16,450 bases of DNA, taken from Brevundimonas sp. UBA4609 (GTDB taxonomy: Bacteria; Pseudomonadota; Alphaproteobacteria; Caulobacterales; Caulobacteraceae). Made by a program: the position numbers and the translations under genes. Within the stretch, counting starts at the first letter, position 1. The number at the start of each line of letters is the position of its first letter. Of this stretch, positions 9,195 through 16,450 are shown piece by piece. The stretch lies in assembly GCA_002386585.1 (NCBI GenBank), contig DGIZ01000075.1, positions 1 to 16,450 on the forward strand, in the 5' to 3' direction. A model generated the notes under the pieces. That model had not been told where the DNA came from, did no database searches, and saw only the letters and a program-made list of their open reading frames with translations.

Positions 9195-9211
9195 CGACGT
9201 CGTCAGACCTG
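9186..9211. repeat. Perfect 26-nt palindrome over the frr stop codon
   Basis: CAGGTCTGACGAC (9186-9198) is the exact reverse complement of GTCGTCAGACCTG (9199-9211), with no spacer. The frr TGA stop (9192-9194) and the codons for its last two residues are inside the left arm. In RNA it would form a stem of about 11 bp with a tetraloop, extendable by a G-U pair outside. It ends 3 bases before the uppS ribosome-binding site. No T-run follows, so it is not a classic terminator. As DNA it could also be a dimeric-protein site. Confidence 0.6.
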
Positions 9212-9228
9212 TCCAAGGAAGGTCCCAT

Positions 9229-9987
9229 ATGTCGGCCGAGCCCGTCGCCACGGCGCCTGCAAAGGGGCCTCGTCACGTCGCCCTGATCATGGACGGCAAC
9301 GGCCGCTGGGCGCAGCGGCGGGGCCTTCCGCGCGCCGTGGGCCACCGCGAGGGGGTCCAGGCCCTGCGCCGGACCATCAAGGCCGCGCCCGAACTGGGCG
9401 TGCGATGCCTGACGGTGTTCGGCTTCTCGACCGAGAACTGGAGCCGCCCGGCCGACGAGGTGTCCGACCTGATGGGCCTGGTCCGCGCCTTTGTCGGCAG
9501 CGACCTGAACCGGCTGGACGCCGCAGGCGTGCGGGTGAAGGTGCTGGGTCGTCGCAAGGGCCTGCCGGACGATATCGCCGCCATCGTCGCGCGAGCCGAG
9601 GCCCAGACGGCGCACAATGAGAAATTCCTGCTGCAGGTGGCCTTCAACTACGGCGGGCGGGCGGATCTGGTCGACGCCGCTCAGCGGTTGGTCGATCGCG
9701 CCCGCGCGGGTGAAGAGGTGGTCGTGGACGAAGAGGCGCTGGGCGCCGGACTGTCGACGGCGGGCGCGCCGCCGGTCGATCTGATCGTGCGGACCTCGGG
9801 CGAGCAGCGTCTGTCCAACTTCCTGCTGTGGGAAGCCGCCTACGCCGAGATGGTGTTCCAGGAGATCCTGTGGCCCGACTATGGAGCCGAAGCCCTGGCC
9901 GAGGCCATCGCCCAGTTCGGCTGCCGCGAGCGTCGCTACGGCGGACGCGAGGTCATGGACGCGGCCTATGGCGAGGCGGCGGGCTGA
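9229..9987 (+). CDS. uppS: Undecaprenyl diphosphate synthase (cis-prenyltransferase)
   Basis: UppS condenses isopentenyl diphosphate units onto farnesyl diphosphate to make the C55 lipid carrier for peptidoglycan and other envelope polymers (EC 2.5.1.31). The 252 residues are typical. The active-site motif HVALIMDGNGRWA is at 16-28, with catalytic D22 and the N24-G25-R26 phosphate site. FGFSTENWSRP is at 64-74, and the C-terminal pyrophosphate-binding segment is DLIVRTSGEQRLSNFLLWE, followed by YAEMVF. AAGGAAGG (9215-9222) lies 6 bases before the ATG. It is 34 bases after frr, across the palindrome, and only one base separates it from cdsA, so the two are almost certainly co-transcribed. DXR, two genes on, acts in the pathway that supplies its substrate. 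Confidence 0.97.
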   Translation: MSAEPVATAPAKGPRHVALIMDGNGRWAQRRGLPRAVGHREGVQALRRTIKAAPELGVRCLTVFGFSTENWSRPADEVSDLMGLVRAFVGSDLNRLDAAGVRVKVLGRRKGLPDDIAAIVARAEAQTAHNEKFLLQVAFNYGGRADLVDAAQRLVDRARAGEEVVVDEEALGAGLSTAGAPPVDLIVRTSGEQRLSNFLLWEAAYAEMVFQEILWPDYGAEALAEAIAQFGCRERRYGGREVMDAAYGEAAG

Positions 9988-9988
9988 T

Positions 9989-10807
9989 ATGGCGTTGAAG
10001 CCTCGGGATATTGCTCTGCGCGCCGCCTCGGCGGTCGTGCTGGCACCGGCGGCGGTCCTGGCGACCTGGGCGGGCGGCGACTGGTTCTGCGCCCTGGTGG
10101 TCGCGGGGGCGGTGCTGCTGGCCTTCGAGTGGGCGCGGATGTGCGCGCCGAACCTCTGGCGCCCGATCGGGGTCAGCGTAGCCCTGGCCCTGGTCGTGGC
10201 GGTGATCGCGGCCCACGTCGGGCAAATCTCCCTGGCCCTGGTGCTGATGGTGTTCGGCGCCCTGGCGGCGGGCCTGTTCGCCCGCACGCGCGGCGAGTCC
10301 CTGCTGGATACGGCCTATGGGGTGCTCTACCTCGGCTGGCCCTGCATCCTGCTGATCTGGCTGCGCGACCTGCACGAGGTGCAGGGGCTGTACTGGACCG
10401 TGCTGGTCTTCGCCGTGGCCTGGTCGGCGGACATCCTGGCCTATCTGGTCGGCAGCTTCGTCGGCGGACCCAAGCTGTGGCCGCGCTTTTCACCGAACAA
10501 GACCTGGTCGGGCTTCATCGGCGGCTTGACCGCCGGGATGATCGCCGGCGCCGCCATGGCGGGCTGGCTGGACATGGGTTTGCTGAACGCCTTCTGGGGC
10601 GGGGTTCTGGGTCTGACGGCGGCCCTGGCCACCATGGGCGGCGACCTGTGGGAATCCGCGTTGAAGCGGCGATTCGGGGTCAAGGACGCGGGCAACCTGA
10701 TACCCGGTCACGGCGGCCTGCTGGACCGCGTTGATGGCCTGATGTTCGCCGTGGTGGTGGTGTCGGCGGGGCGTCTGATCGTCCTGATGCTGGAGCGGGC
10801 GGCATGA
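9989..10807 (+). CDS. cdsA: Phosphatidate cytidylyltransferase
   Basis: CdsA converts phosphatidic acid and CTP to CDP-diacylglycerol, the precursor of phospholipids, in the inner membrane. The 272-residue protein is strongly hydrophobic, with roughly seven or eight candidate membrane helices. These include [31 protein letters not shown] and [14 protein letters not shown] near the N-terminus. The family signature is in the C-terminal third: [12 protein letters not shown], then [19 protein letters not shown] from about residue 217, and [13 protein letters not shown] ending near 250, with the metal-binding D246 and D249. The start at ATG 9989 follows the uppS stop by one base. A longer upstream frame overlaps uppS and is non-homologous. 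Its own stop TGA overlaps the dxr ATG (ATGA). Confidence 0.96.
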   Translation: MALKPRDIALRAASAVVLAPAAVLATWAGGDWFCALVVAGAVLLAFEWARMCAPNLWRPIGVSVALALVVAVIAAHVGQISLALVLMVFGALAAGLFARTRGESLLDTAYGVLYLGWPCILLIWLRDLHEVQGLYWTVLVFAVAWSADILAYLVGSFVGGPKLWPRFSPNKTWSGFIGGLTAGMIAGAAMAGWLDMGLLNAFWGGVLGLTAALATMGGDLWESALKRRFGVKDAGNLIPGHGGLLDRVDGLMFAVVVVSAGRLIVLMLERAA

Positions 10808-12000
10808 TCGCGCGGCGCGTCACTGTTCTGGGGTCGACCGGATCGGTCGGCTCGTCGACCCTGGACCTGATGGAGCAGGCGCAAGCGGCTGGCTCAGCCG
10901 CGTTCGAGGTCGAGGCCCTGACCGGCGGCGCCAACATCGCCCGTCTGGCTGAACAGGCCCGCCGGTGGCGGCCGCGTATCGCCGTGACGGCCGATCCGGC
11001 GCGCTTGAGCGAACTGCGCGACGCCCTGGCGGGAACCGGGGTCGAGGCGGCGGCCGGGCCGGACGCCATCGTTGAGGCGGCCGTGCGGCCTGCCGACTGG
11101 ATCATGGCCTCCATCGTCGGCGCGGCGGGCCTGCGCTCTGCGTGGGCGGCGGCGGGGACGGGCGCGACCCTGGCTCTGGCGAACAAGGAAAGCCTGGTCT
11201 GCTGCGGTCCGGCGCTGATCGAGCGGGTCAGGCGCAGCGGCGGGCGGCTGATTCCAGTGGATTCCGAGCATTCGGCCATTTTCCAGGTGTTTCCGGCCGA
11301 GGCGCCGGAGCGGGTGTCCAAGCTGGTTCTGACCGCTTCTGGGGGGCCGTTCCGCACCCTGCCGCGCGCGGCCATGACGCGGATCACGCCGGAACAGGCT
11401 GTGGCCCATCCGAACTGGAGCATGGGCGCCAAGATCTCGGTCGACAGCGCCACCATGGCCAACAAGGGGTTGGAGCTGATCGAGGCCGCCTATCTGTTCG
11501 ACATGCCGGGCGAGCGGGTCGATGTGGTGGTGCACCCGGAATCGATCATCCACAGCCTTGTGGAATATGTGGATGGTTCGACCCTGGCCCAGATGGGCGC
11601 GCCGGACATGCGGACGCCGATCGCCTGCGCCCTGTCCTGGCCGGACCGTCTGGCCTGGCCGGCGCCCAGGCTGGACCTGGCGGCCCTGGGGCGGTTGACC
11701 TTCGAGGCCCCGGACGAGACGCGGTTTCCGGCCCTGCGCCTGGCGCGCGAGGCCCTGGCGGCGGGCGGATCGGCCCCCATCGTGTTCAACGCGGCCAATG
11801 AGGTGGCGGCCCTGGCTTTCCTTGACCGGCGGCTGGGCTTTCTCAATATTGCCGCAGTCGTCGCCGACACCCTTGAGAAGGCGACGGGCGCGGGCGTGTC
11901 TTGCGGTTCCGACGATGCCTGCGACGCGGCCCTGGCGGTCGATGCGGAGGCGCGACGGATCGCGGGCGACGTCATCGCATCGCTGAACATCGCGGCCTGA
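10804..12000 (+). CDS. dxr: 1-deoxy-D-xylulose 5-phosphate reductoisomerase
   Basis: DXR (IspC) makes 2-C-methyl-D-erythritol 4-phosphate with NADPH, the committed step of the MEP isoprenoid pathway, which feeds UppS two genes upstream. The 398 residues match the family. The NADPH-binding loop [14 protein letters not shown] begins at residue 9. [12 protein letters not shown] follows, then metal ligands D153 and E155 in [11 protein letters not shown] and E224 in [11 protein letters not shown]. The flexible active-site loop [15 protein letters not shown] and [12 protein letters not shown] are also present. Its ATG overlaps the cdsA stop by 4 bases (ATGA), implying coupled translation. In E. coli dxr precedes uppS; here it follows cdsA. 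Confidence 0.97.
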   Translation: MIARRVTVLGSTGSVGSSTLDLMEQAQAAGSAAFEVEALTGGANIARLAEQARRWRPRIAVTADPARLSELRDALAGTGVEAAAGPDAIVEAAVRPADWIMASIVGAAGLRSAWAAAGTGATLALANKESLVCCGPALIERVRRSGGRLIPVDSEHSAIFQVFPAEAPERVSKLVLTASGGPFRTLPRAAMTRITPEQAVAHPNWSMGAKISVDSATMANKGLELIEAAYLFDMPGERVDVVVHPESIIHSLVEYVDGSTLAQMGAPDMRTPIACALSWPDRLAWPAPRLDLAALGRLTFEAPDETRFPALRLAREALAAGGSAPIVFNAANEVAALAFLDRRLGFLNIAAVVADTLEKATGAGVSCGSDDACDAALAVDAEARRIAGDVIASLNIAA

Positions 12001-12015
12001 GGAGATACGAACGGC

Positions 12016-13233
12016 ATGATAGGCGTGATCAGCCAGGTTCTGACCTATGTCGTGCCGTTCCTGCTCGTGCTGACGCTTGTCGTGACAGTGCATGAGCTGG
12101 GCCACTTCCTGACGGCGCGCGCCTTCGGGGTGAAGATGGACCGCTTCTCCATCGGTTTCGGGCGCGCGATCTTCCGCCGGACCGACAAACATGGCGTCGA
12201 GTGGCGGCTCGGCTGGCTGCCGCTGGGCGGCTATGTGAAGTTTTCCGGCGATCTGGATGCGACCGGCGTTCCGGATCGCGCGGGCCTGGAGGCGTTGCGA
12301 AAGGCCGTGACGGCCGAGCACGGACCGGGCGCGGAGCGCGACTACCTCTATTTCAAGCCTTTGTGGCAGCGCGCCCTGGTCGTGGCGGGCGGGCCGTTCG
12401 CCAACTTCGTTTTGGCCATCTTCATCTTCACCCTGCTGTTCAGCCTGGTGGGCGTCGAACTCAGGCCCGCGCGGGTGATGGAGGTCCAGCCTCAGTCGCC
12501 GGCGGCGCAGGCGGGCTTTATGCCGGGCGATCTGATCACCCATGTGAACGGCAAGCTGATCTCCGACGGCGGCGAGGTGACGCGCGTCGTGGCCCTGAGC
12601 AGCGGCGATCCGGTGCGCTTCACCGTCGAGCGTGGGGATCGGGCTGTGCAACTGACGGCCACTCCGGAACGCCGGGTCGAGACGGATCGCATCGCCGGTC
12701 GGGTCACCGTCGGCCGCATCGGCCTGGCCCTGGGCTCGAACCGGAATGAGATCCGCCACGTCCGCTATGGCCCCGTCGCGGCCGTGGGGCAGGGGGTGCG
12801 CGAGACAGGCGCCATCCTGAACACGACCCTGACCTATATCGGACGCATCTTCACGGGGCGCGAGTCGGGCGACCAGTTCAGCGGCCCGCTGGGCATCGCC
12901 AAGGCTTCGGGCGCCCTGACCAACGCCGCCGTGGCGGCCAATCCCGAGCCGTGGGCCATTGTCCGCAATCTGTTGCTGACGCTGACCAGCTTCGCGGCCA
13001 TACTTTCGGTCGGAATCGGCTTTCTTAATCTGATGCCCATTCCCGTTCTGGATGGGGGGCACCTGCTGTTCTACGCTTATGAAGCCGTGGCGCGCCGTCC
13101 GATGGCCGCCCGTGTTCAGGAAGCGGGATATCGGGTCGGTCTTGCTTTGCTGGCGGGTTTGATGTTGTTCGCGACCTGGAACGATCTGCAGAAGCTCAAT
13201 CTCTTCAAATTCCTCGGCGGGCTCGTCTCGTGA
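12016..13233 (+). CDS. rseP: RseP-type site-2 intramembrane zinc metalloprotease (MmpA in Caulobacter)
   Basis: This is a site-2 protease of the inner membrane that cuts membrane-bound substrates within the bilayer. In E. coli it releases sigma-E by cleaving RseA; the Caulobacter relative MmpA degrades the polarity factor PodJ. It has 405 residues. The first membrane helix carries the zinc motif HELGH (H26, E27, H30). One PDZ domain is evident at about 150-225 (VMEVQPQSPAAQAGFMPGDL), whereas E. coli RseP has two. The second active-site motif, NLMPIPVLDGGHL with D346, is in the C-terminal membrane region. GGAG (12001-12004) lies 11 bases from ATG 12016; GTG 12025 is an alternative. It starts 15 bases after dxr and overlaps bamA (GTGA). 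Substrates in this organism are unknown. Confidence 0.95.
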   Translation: MIGVISQVLTYVVPFLLVLTLVVTVHELGHFLTARAFGVKMDRFSIGFGRAIFRRTDKHGVEWRLGWLPLGGYVKFSGDLDATGVPDRAGLEALRKAVTAEHGPGAERDYLYFKPLWQRALVVAGGPFANFVLAIFIFTLLFSLVGVELRPARVMEVQPQSPAAQAGFMPGDLITHVNGKLISDGGEVTRVVALSSGDPVRFTVERGDRAVQLTATPERRVETDRIAGRVTVGRIGLALGSNRNEIRHVRYGPVAAVGQGVRETGAILNTTLTYIGRIFTGRESGDQFSGPLGIAKASGALTNAAVAANPEPWAIVRNLLLTLTSFAAILSVGIGFLNLMPIPVLDGGHLLFYAYEAVARRPMAARVQEAGYRVGLALLAGLMLFATWNDLQKLNLFKFLGGLVS

Positions 13234-15692
13234 GCCGACGCCAGCCCCCGATGGTATCCCGCATGAATCAAAACGACAGTCGCCTCATGACCCAGACTCC
13301 TGGCCGCATTCTCGGGGTCAGCGCCCTGGCCCTGACCTTCGCCGCCGGACTGGCGCAACCGGCCCTGGCCCAGGCCGAGACGGCTCCTGCGCCGGCGGCC
13401 GCCGCCCAGACGCCGCAGGTGCAGATGGCGCAGCCGGAAGCCGAGCGCGCCTTGGTCAACCGCATCCTGGTGCGGGGCAATCAACGCATCGATCAGACGA
13501 CGGTGCTGTCCTATCTGCCGATCCAGCCTGGCGACACCATCGACGCCGTGACCATCGACGTGGCGGTTCGCACCCTGTCGCGCACGGGCCTGTTCGCGGA
13601 TGTGCAGATCGGCCTTCAGGCCAATGGCGACCTGATCGTCGAGATCGCCGAGAACCCGATCATCAACCAGGTGACCTTCGAGGGTAACAAGGCCCTGGCC
13701 GAGAAGAAGCTGCGCGATGAAGTGACCATCCGCCCGCGCGGCATCTACACCCGCGCGCGGGTTCAGGAAGACGTCGGCAAGATCGTCGAGCTGTATCGTC
13801 TGTCCGGCCGCATCTCGGCGACGGTGACGCCCAAGCTGGTCCAGCTGGAGCAGAACCGCGTCGACGTGGTGTTCGAGATCGATGAAGGGCCCGAAACCGG
13901 CATCGCCGCCGTCACCTTCCTGGGCAACACCGCGTTTTCAGACAGCGACCTGCGTCAGGTCATGGTCACCAAGCAGTCGGCCTGGTGGCGTCTGTTCAGC
14001 TCGAACGACAACTATGATCCGAACCGGATCGACTACGATCGCGAGCAGCTGCGGAAATTCTACACCAACCGCGGTTATTACGACTTCCGCATCCTGTCCT
14101 CCGTGGCCGAGCTGAAGCCGGACAACAGCGCCTTCGGCCTGACCGTCACGGTGGATGAGGGCGATCGCTACAACTTCGGCGAGATCAAGGTCGTCACCGA
14201 GAACGACCGCCTGAACGCCGACTTCCTGCAGATGCTGCTGCCGATCCGCTCGGGCGACCTCTATGAGAGCGACCGTATCCAGGCGGCGGTCGACACCCTG
14301 ACCTTCGCCGCCGGTTCGGCCGGCTACGCCTTCGTCGAGATCAACCCGACCTATCGCGCGGATCCCGAGACCGACACCGTCAACGTCACCTTCAACGTTC
14401 GCGAAGGTCAGCGCGTCTACATCGACCGCATCAATGTGGTCGGCAACACCCGCACCCTGGACACGGTCATCCGCCGCGAGCTGATGGTGGGCGAGGGCGA
14501 CGCCTTCAACCGCTCCCTGGTCGAGCGTTCGCGCAACAACCTGCGCGCCCTGGGTTTCTTCAAGGACGTCAAGATCGAGGAGACGCGCGGCAGCGCGCCG
14601 GACCGTTCGGTCGTCAACGTCACCGTGGAAGAGCAGCCCACCGGCGAACTGTCGGTCGGGGCGGGCTTCAGCTCGGTCGACTCTTTCGTGCTGAACCTGG
14701 GCATCACCGAGCGGAACTTCCGCGGTCGCGGCCAGAACGTCGTGGCGCGCGCCGAGTGGGGCTCGCTGCGTCAGCAGATCGACTTCCGCTTCACCGAGCC
14801 GAAGTTCCTGGGACGCGACGTGCGGGCGGGCTTCGACCTGTTCCACATGCGCTACGACCTGAGCAAATACTCGTCGTATGACTATCGCTCGACCGGGGGC
14901 GGGGTGCGCATCACCTATCCGCTGAACGGCTACGCCTCCTTCAGCACTCGCTACTTCCTGAAGAGCGACGAAGTCGTCATTCCGTTCGGCTATTGCGGCG
15001 GCGTGGGTGCCGGCTCGTCGGCGCTGTGCGACCAGGCGGGCTCCTACATCAACTCCTCGGCGGGCTACACCCTGCTGGTGAACCGCCTGAACGACCCGGT
15101 GCGGCCGACGCGCGGCTGGACCGCGTCGCTGCGTCAGGACTTCGCCGGCATCGGCGGCGACGTGAACTACATCAAGACCGAGGCCGACGCCTCCTGGTAC
15201 TATGGCATCCGCCCCAACTGGGTGGTCAGCGTTCAGGGCCAGACCGGCTACGTCAGCGGCTGGAACGGCGACCCGATCCGCATCAACGACCGCTTCTTCA
15301 AGGGCGGCAACACCTTCCGCGGCTTCGAGACGGCGGGCATGGGCGCGCGCGACCTGACCACGACCGACGCCCTGGGCGGCAACTTCTACGCCATCGGCAC
15401 GGTTGAACTGACGGTGCCGAACTATCTGCCCGACGAGTACGGCATCAAGACCTCGCTGTTCGCGGACTTCGGCACCATCGGCAAGCTGGACGATCGCTAT
15501 CTGGTCGACCCGGCGACGGGGCTGCGTAACCCCAACATCGTCGATGATCTGGCCTTGCGCGCGGCGGCGGGCATCAGCATCCACTGGCGCTCGCCGATGG
15601 GGCCGATCCGTTTCGACCTGTCCAAGGTTCTGAATCGCGAAGACTACGACAAGACCGAGACCTTCCGCTTCTCGACTTCCACCCAATTCTAA
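13230..15692 (+). CDS. bamA: BamA, outer-membrane protein assembly factor (Omp85)
   Basis: BamA folds beta-barrel proteins into the outer membrane. A signal peptide is clear (GRILGVSALALTFAAGLAQP, then ALAQA, cut near residue 47-49). POTRA domains run from about 75 to 470, starting with NRILVRGNQRIDQTTVLSYL and ending before TGELSVGAGFSSVDSF. The 16-strand barrel follows, with the conserved loop motif RGF (697-699) in GGNTFRGFETAG. The chain ends in Phe (FRFSTSTQF), the beta-signal typical of outer-membrane proteins. C589 and C600 lie in a probable surface loop. The start is uncertain: GTG 13230 overlaps the rseP stop (GTGA) but gives a long region before the signal helix. ATG 13251, 13263 and 13287 are in frame and none has a clear ribosome-binding site. 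Residue numbers are from 13230. Confidence 0.96.
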   Translation: MSRRQPPMVSRMNQNDSRLMTQTPGRILGVSALALTFAAGLAQPALAQAETAPAPAAAAQTPQVQMAQPEAERALVNRILVRGNQRIDQTTVLSYLPIQPGDTIDAVTIDVAVRTLSRTGLFADVQIGLQANGDLIVEIAENPIINQVTFEGNKALAEKKLRDEVTIRPRGIYTRARVQEDVGKIVELYRLSGRISATVTPKLVQLEQNRVDVVFEIDEGPETGIAAVTFLGNTAFSDSDLRQVMVTKQSAWWRLFSSNDNYDPNRIDYDREQLRKFYTNRGYYDFRILSSVAELKPDNSAFGLTVTVDEGDRYNFGEIKVVTENDRLNADFLQMLLPIRSGDLYESDRIQAAVDTLTFAAGSAGYAFVEINPTYRADPETDTVNVTFNVREGQRVYIDRINVVGNTRTLDTVIRRELMVGEGDAFNRSLVERSRNNLRALGFFKDVKIEETRGSAPDRSVVNVTVEEQPTGELSVGAGFSSVDSFVLNLGITERNFRGRGQNVVARAEWGSLRQQIDFRFTEPKFLGRDVRAGFDLFHMRYDLSKYSSYDYRSTGGGVRITYPLNGYASFSTRYFLKSDEVVIPFGYCGGVGAGSSALCDQAGSYINSSAGYTLLVNRLNDPVRPTRGWTASLRQDFAGIGGDVNYIKTEADASWYYGIRPNWVVSVQGQTGYVSGWNGDPIRINDRFFKGGNTFRGFETAGMGARDLTTTDALGGNFYAIGTVELTVPNYLPDEYGIKTSLFADFGTIGKLDDRYLVDPATGLRNPNIVDDLALRAAAGISIHWRSPMGPIRFDLSKVLNREDYDKTETFRFSTSTQF

Positions 15693-15726
15693 CCGCGGTC
15701 TGACCGCCGCCACCAAGGCCTAGATT

Positions 15727-16311
15727 ATGAAACTCATCGCTATCGGCGCCTTCGCCCTCGCTTCGCTGACCGCTTCGGCCGCCCTGGCCCAATCGCAAGG
15801 CCCGGCCAACCCCGGCCCGGCCATCCCCGGCGTCTGCGTCTATTTCAACCAGCGCGTTCTGGCTCAATCGACCGCCGGTCAGGCCGTCCAGACCCGCATG
15901 GAGCAACTGGCGCAGGAAGTTCAGGGCGAACTCCAGCCCTACGCCACCGCCATCCAGACCGAGGCCCAAGCCCTGCAGCAGGGTCAGGCGACCATCCCGG
16001 CCGACCAGATGAACCAGCGCCGTCAGGCCCTGCAGACCCGCATCCAGGAGGCCCAGCAACTGGAAGGCACGCGCGACAACGAGCTGCGCTACACCCTGGC
16101 GGAACAGCGCCGCAAGATCTCGGAGGCCATCGAGCCCCTGCTGGTCGCCGTCTATCAGGAGAAGGGCTGCGGCATCATGATCGACCGCGAGAGCGTCTTC
16201 ATCATGAACCCGGCCATGGACGTGACGGACACCGTCATCCAGCGCCTGAACGCCCAACTGCCGACCCTGAGCTTCAACCGCATGCCGGTTCCGGCCCAGC
16301 CGCAATCCTAA
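15727..16311 (+). CDS. skp: Skp/OmpH-family periplasmic chaperone
   Basis: Skp-type chaperones hold unfolded outer-membrane proteins in the periplasm before BamA inserts them. The 194-residue precursor has a signal peptide (MKLIAIGAFALASLTASAALA, cut after A21), then a Pro/Gly linker. The N-terminal strand is GVCVYFNQRVLAQS (35-48). A long Gln/Glu/Arg-rich helical hairpin occupies about 50-145, corresponding to the tentacle arms. The closing strands are GCGIMIDRESVFIMN and the helix DVTDTVIQRLNAQL. A short Pro-rich tail ends the chain. Two cysteines, C37 and C148, lie in the strands expected to be neighbours in the body domain. AAGG (15715-15718) is 8 bases upstream of the ATG. It is 34 bases after bamA and 8 bases before lpxD, the usual order. 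Confidence 0.92.
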   Translation: MKLIAIGAFALASLTASAALAQSQGPANPGPAIPGVCVYFNQRVLAQSTAGQAVQTRMEQLAQEVQGELQPYATAIQTEAQALQQGQATIPADQMNQRRQALQTRIQEAQQLEGTRDNELRYTLAEQRRKISEAIEPLLVAVYQEKGCGIMIDRESVFIMNPAMDVTDTVIQRLNAQLPTLSFNRMPVPAQPQS

Positions 16312-16319
16312 GGCGGGCC

Positions 16320-16450
16320 ATGCCCGATCCGAGGTTCTTCCAGACCCTGTCGTCCCTGACGGTCGCCGCCCTCGCCGAGCACATCGGCGGGGGGGCGGTC
16401 CGGGGCGGCGAGGTCGTCATCTCGGCCGTCGCGCCCCTGTCCAGTGCGGA
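16320..16450 (+). CDS. lpxD: LpxD, UDP-3-O-acylglucosamine N-acyltransferase (5' end only)
   Basis: Only the first 43 codons are present before the window ends. The N-terminus reads MPDPRFFQTLSSLTVAALAE, which matches the LpxD opening (RFF, then a short helix and the uridine-binding domain). The stretch continues with VVISAVAPLSSA, the usual start of that domain. LpxD adds the N-linked hydroxyacyl chain in lipid A synthesis in the cytoplasm. AAGGCGG (16310-16316) lies just upstream of the ATG, and only 8 bases separate it from the skp stop. Position directly after skp is the standard bamA-skp-lpxD order, which supports the call. The left-handed helix domain that carries catalysis lies outside the window. 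Confidence 0.85.
   Translation, partial: MPDPRFFQTLSSLTVAALAEHIGGGAVRGGEVVISAVAPLSSA

Noticed and set aside
9881..9988. Upstream extension of cdsA into uppS
   Set aside because: It overlaps the conserved C-terminus of uppS in another frame; the CdsA N-terminus fits ATG 9989 directly after the uppS stop.
10894..13062. A 722-codon minus-strand frame opposite dxr and rseP
   Set aside because: Same GC-driven artefact; it crosses two well-defined plus-strand genes and shows no motif or ribosome-binding site.
13938..15716. A 592-codon minus-strand frame opposite bamA
   Set aside because: Antisense shadow of bamA with repetitive Ala/Val/Asp/Gly composition and no domain.

Overview
The window is GC-rich, tightly packed alphaproteobacterial chromosome, most likely from the Caulobacterales and Brevundimonas-like. 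This rests on gene order (lolD, dnaE, then rpsB-tsf-pyrH-frr-uppS-cdsA-dxr-rseP-bamA-skp-lpxD), on a promoter matching the Caulobacter housekeeping consensus (TTGACG with CCTAGAAC), and on GANTC motifs of the CcrM type upstream of genes. The genus is inferred from pattern only. I see no insertion sequence, prophage, CRISPR array, tRNA or rRNA.

Layout. Bases 2-238 are the 3' end of lolD, the lipoprotein-export ATPase. An unrecognised 149-aa gene (235-684) runs towards it and shares its stop tetranucleotide. A divergent FixJ/NarL-type response regulator follows (806-1447). Next comes a good promoter (1450-1478), a possible 29-aa membrane peptide (1512-1601) and dnaE (1663-5133), the replicative polymerase, with a GFA-type zinc protein coupled to its end (5133-5498). 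Bases 5499-5830 carry no gene. They hold an extragenic palindrome, a probable ribosomal-protein promoter and a structured rpsB leader.

From 5831 to the right edge all genes point the same way. First come the translation genes rpsB (S2), tsf (EF-Ts) and frr (ribosome recycling), with pyrH (UMP kinase) among them. Envelope genes follow: uppS makes the undecaprenyl carrier, cdsA makes CDP-diacylglycerol, dxr feeds isoprenoid supply, rseP (called MmpA in Caulobacter) is a site-2 protease, bamA inserts outer-membrane proteins, skp chaperones them, and lpxD (partial) starts lipid A acylation. Gaps in the uppS-lpxD part are very short or overlapping (1 nt, ATGA, GTGA), consistent with co-transcription. 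The rpsB-tsf, tsf-pyrH and frr-uppS junctions each carry strong inverted repeats that could tune or process the transcript.

I did not find a new multi-gene system here; the coding content is conserved housekeeping. The observations most worth a second look are regulatory or small-scale: GATC segments around the rpsB ribosome-binding site, a perfect 26-nt palindrome over the frr stop codon, a GANTC-centred inverted repeat in the divergent promoter, the small membrane ORF ahead of dnaE, and the unrecognised gene beside lolD.
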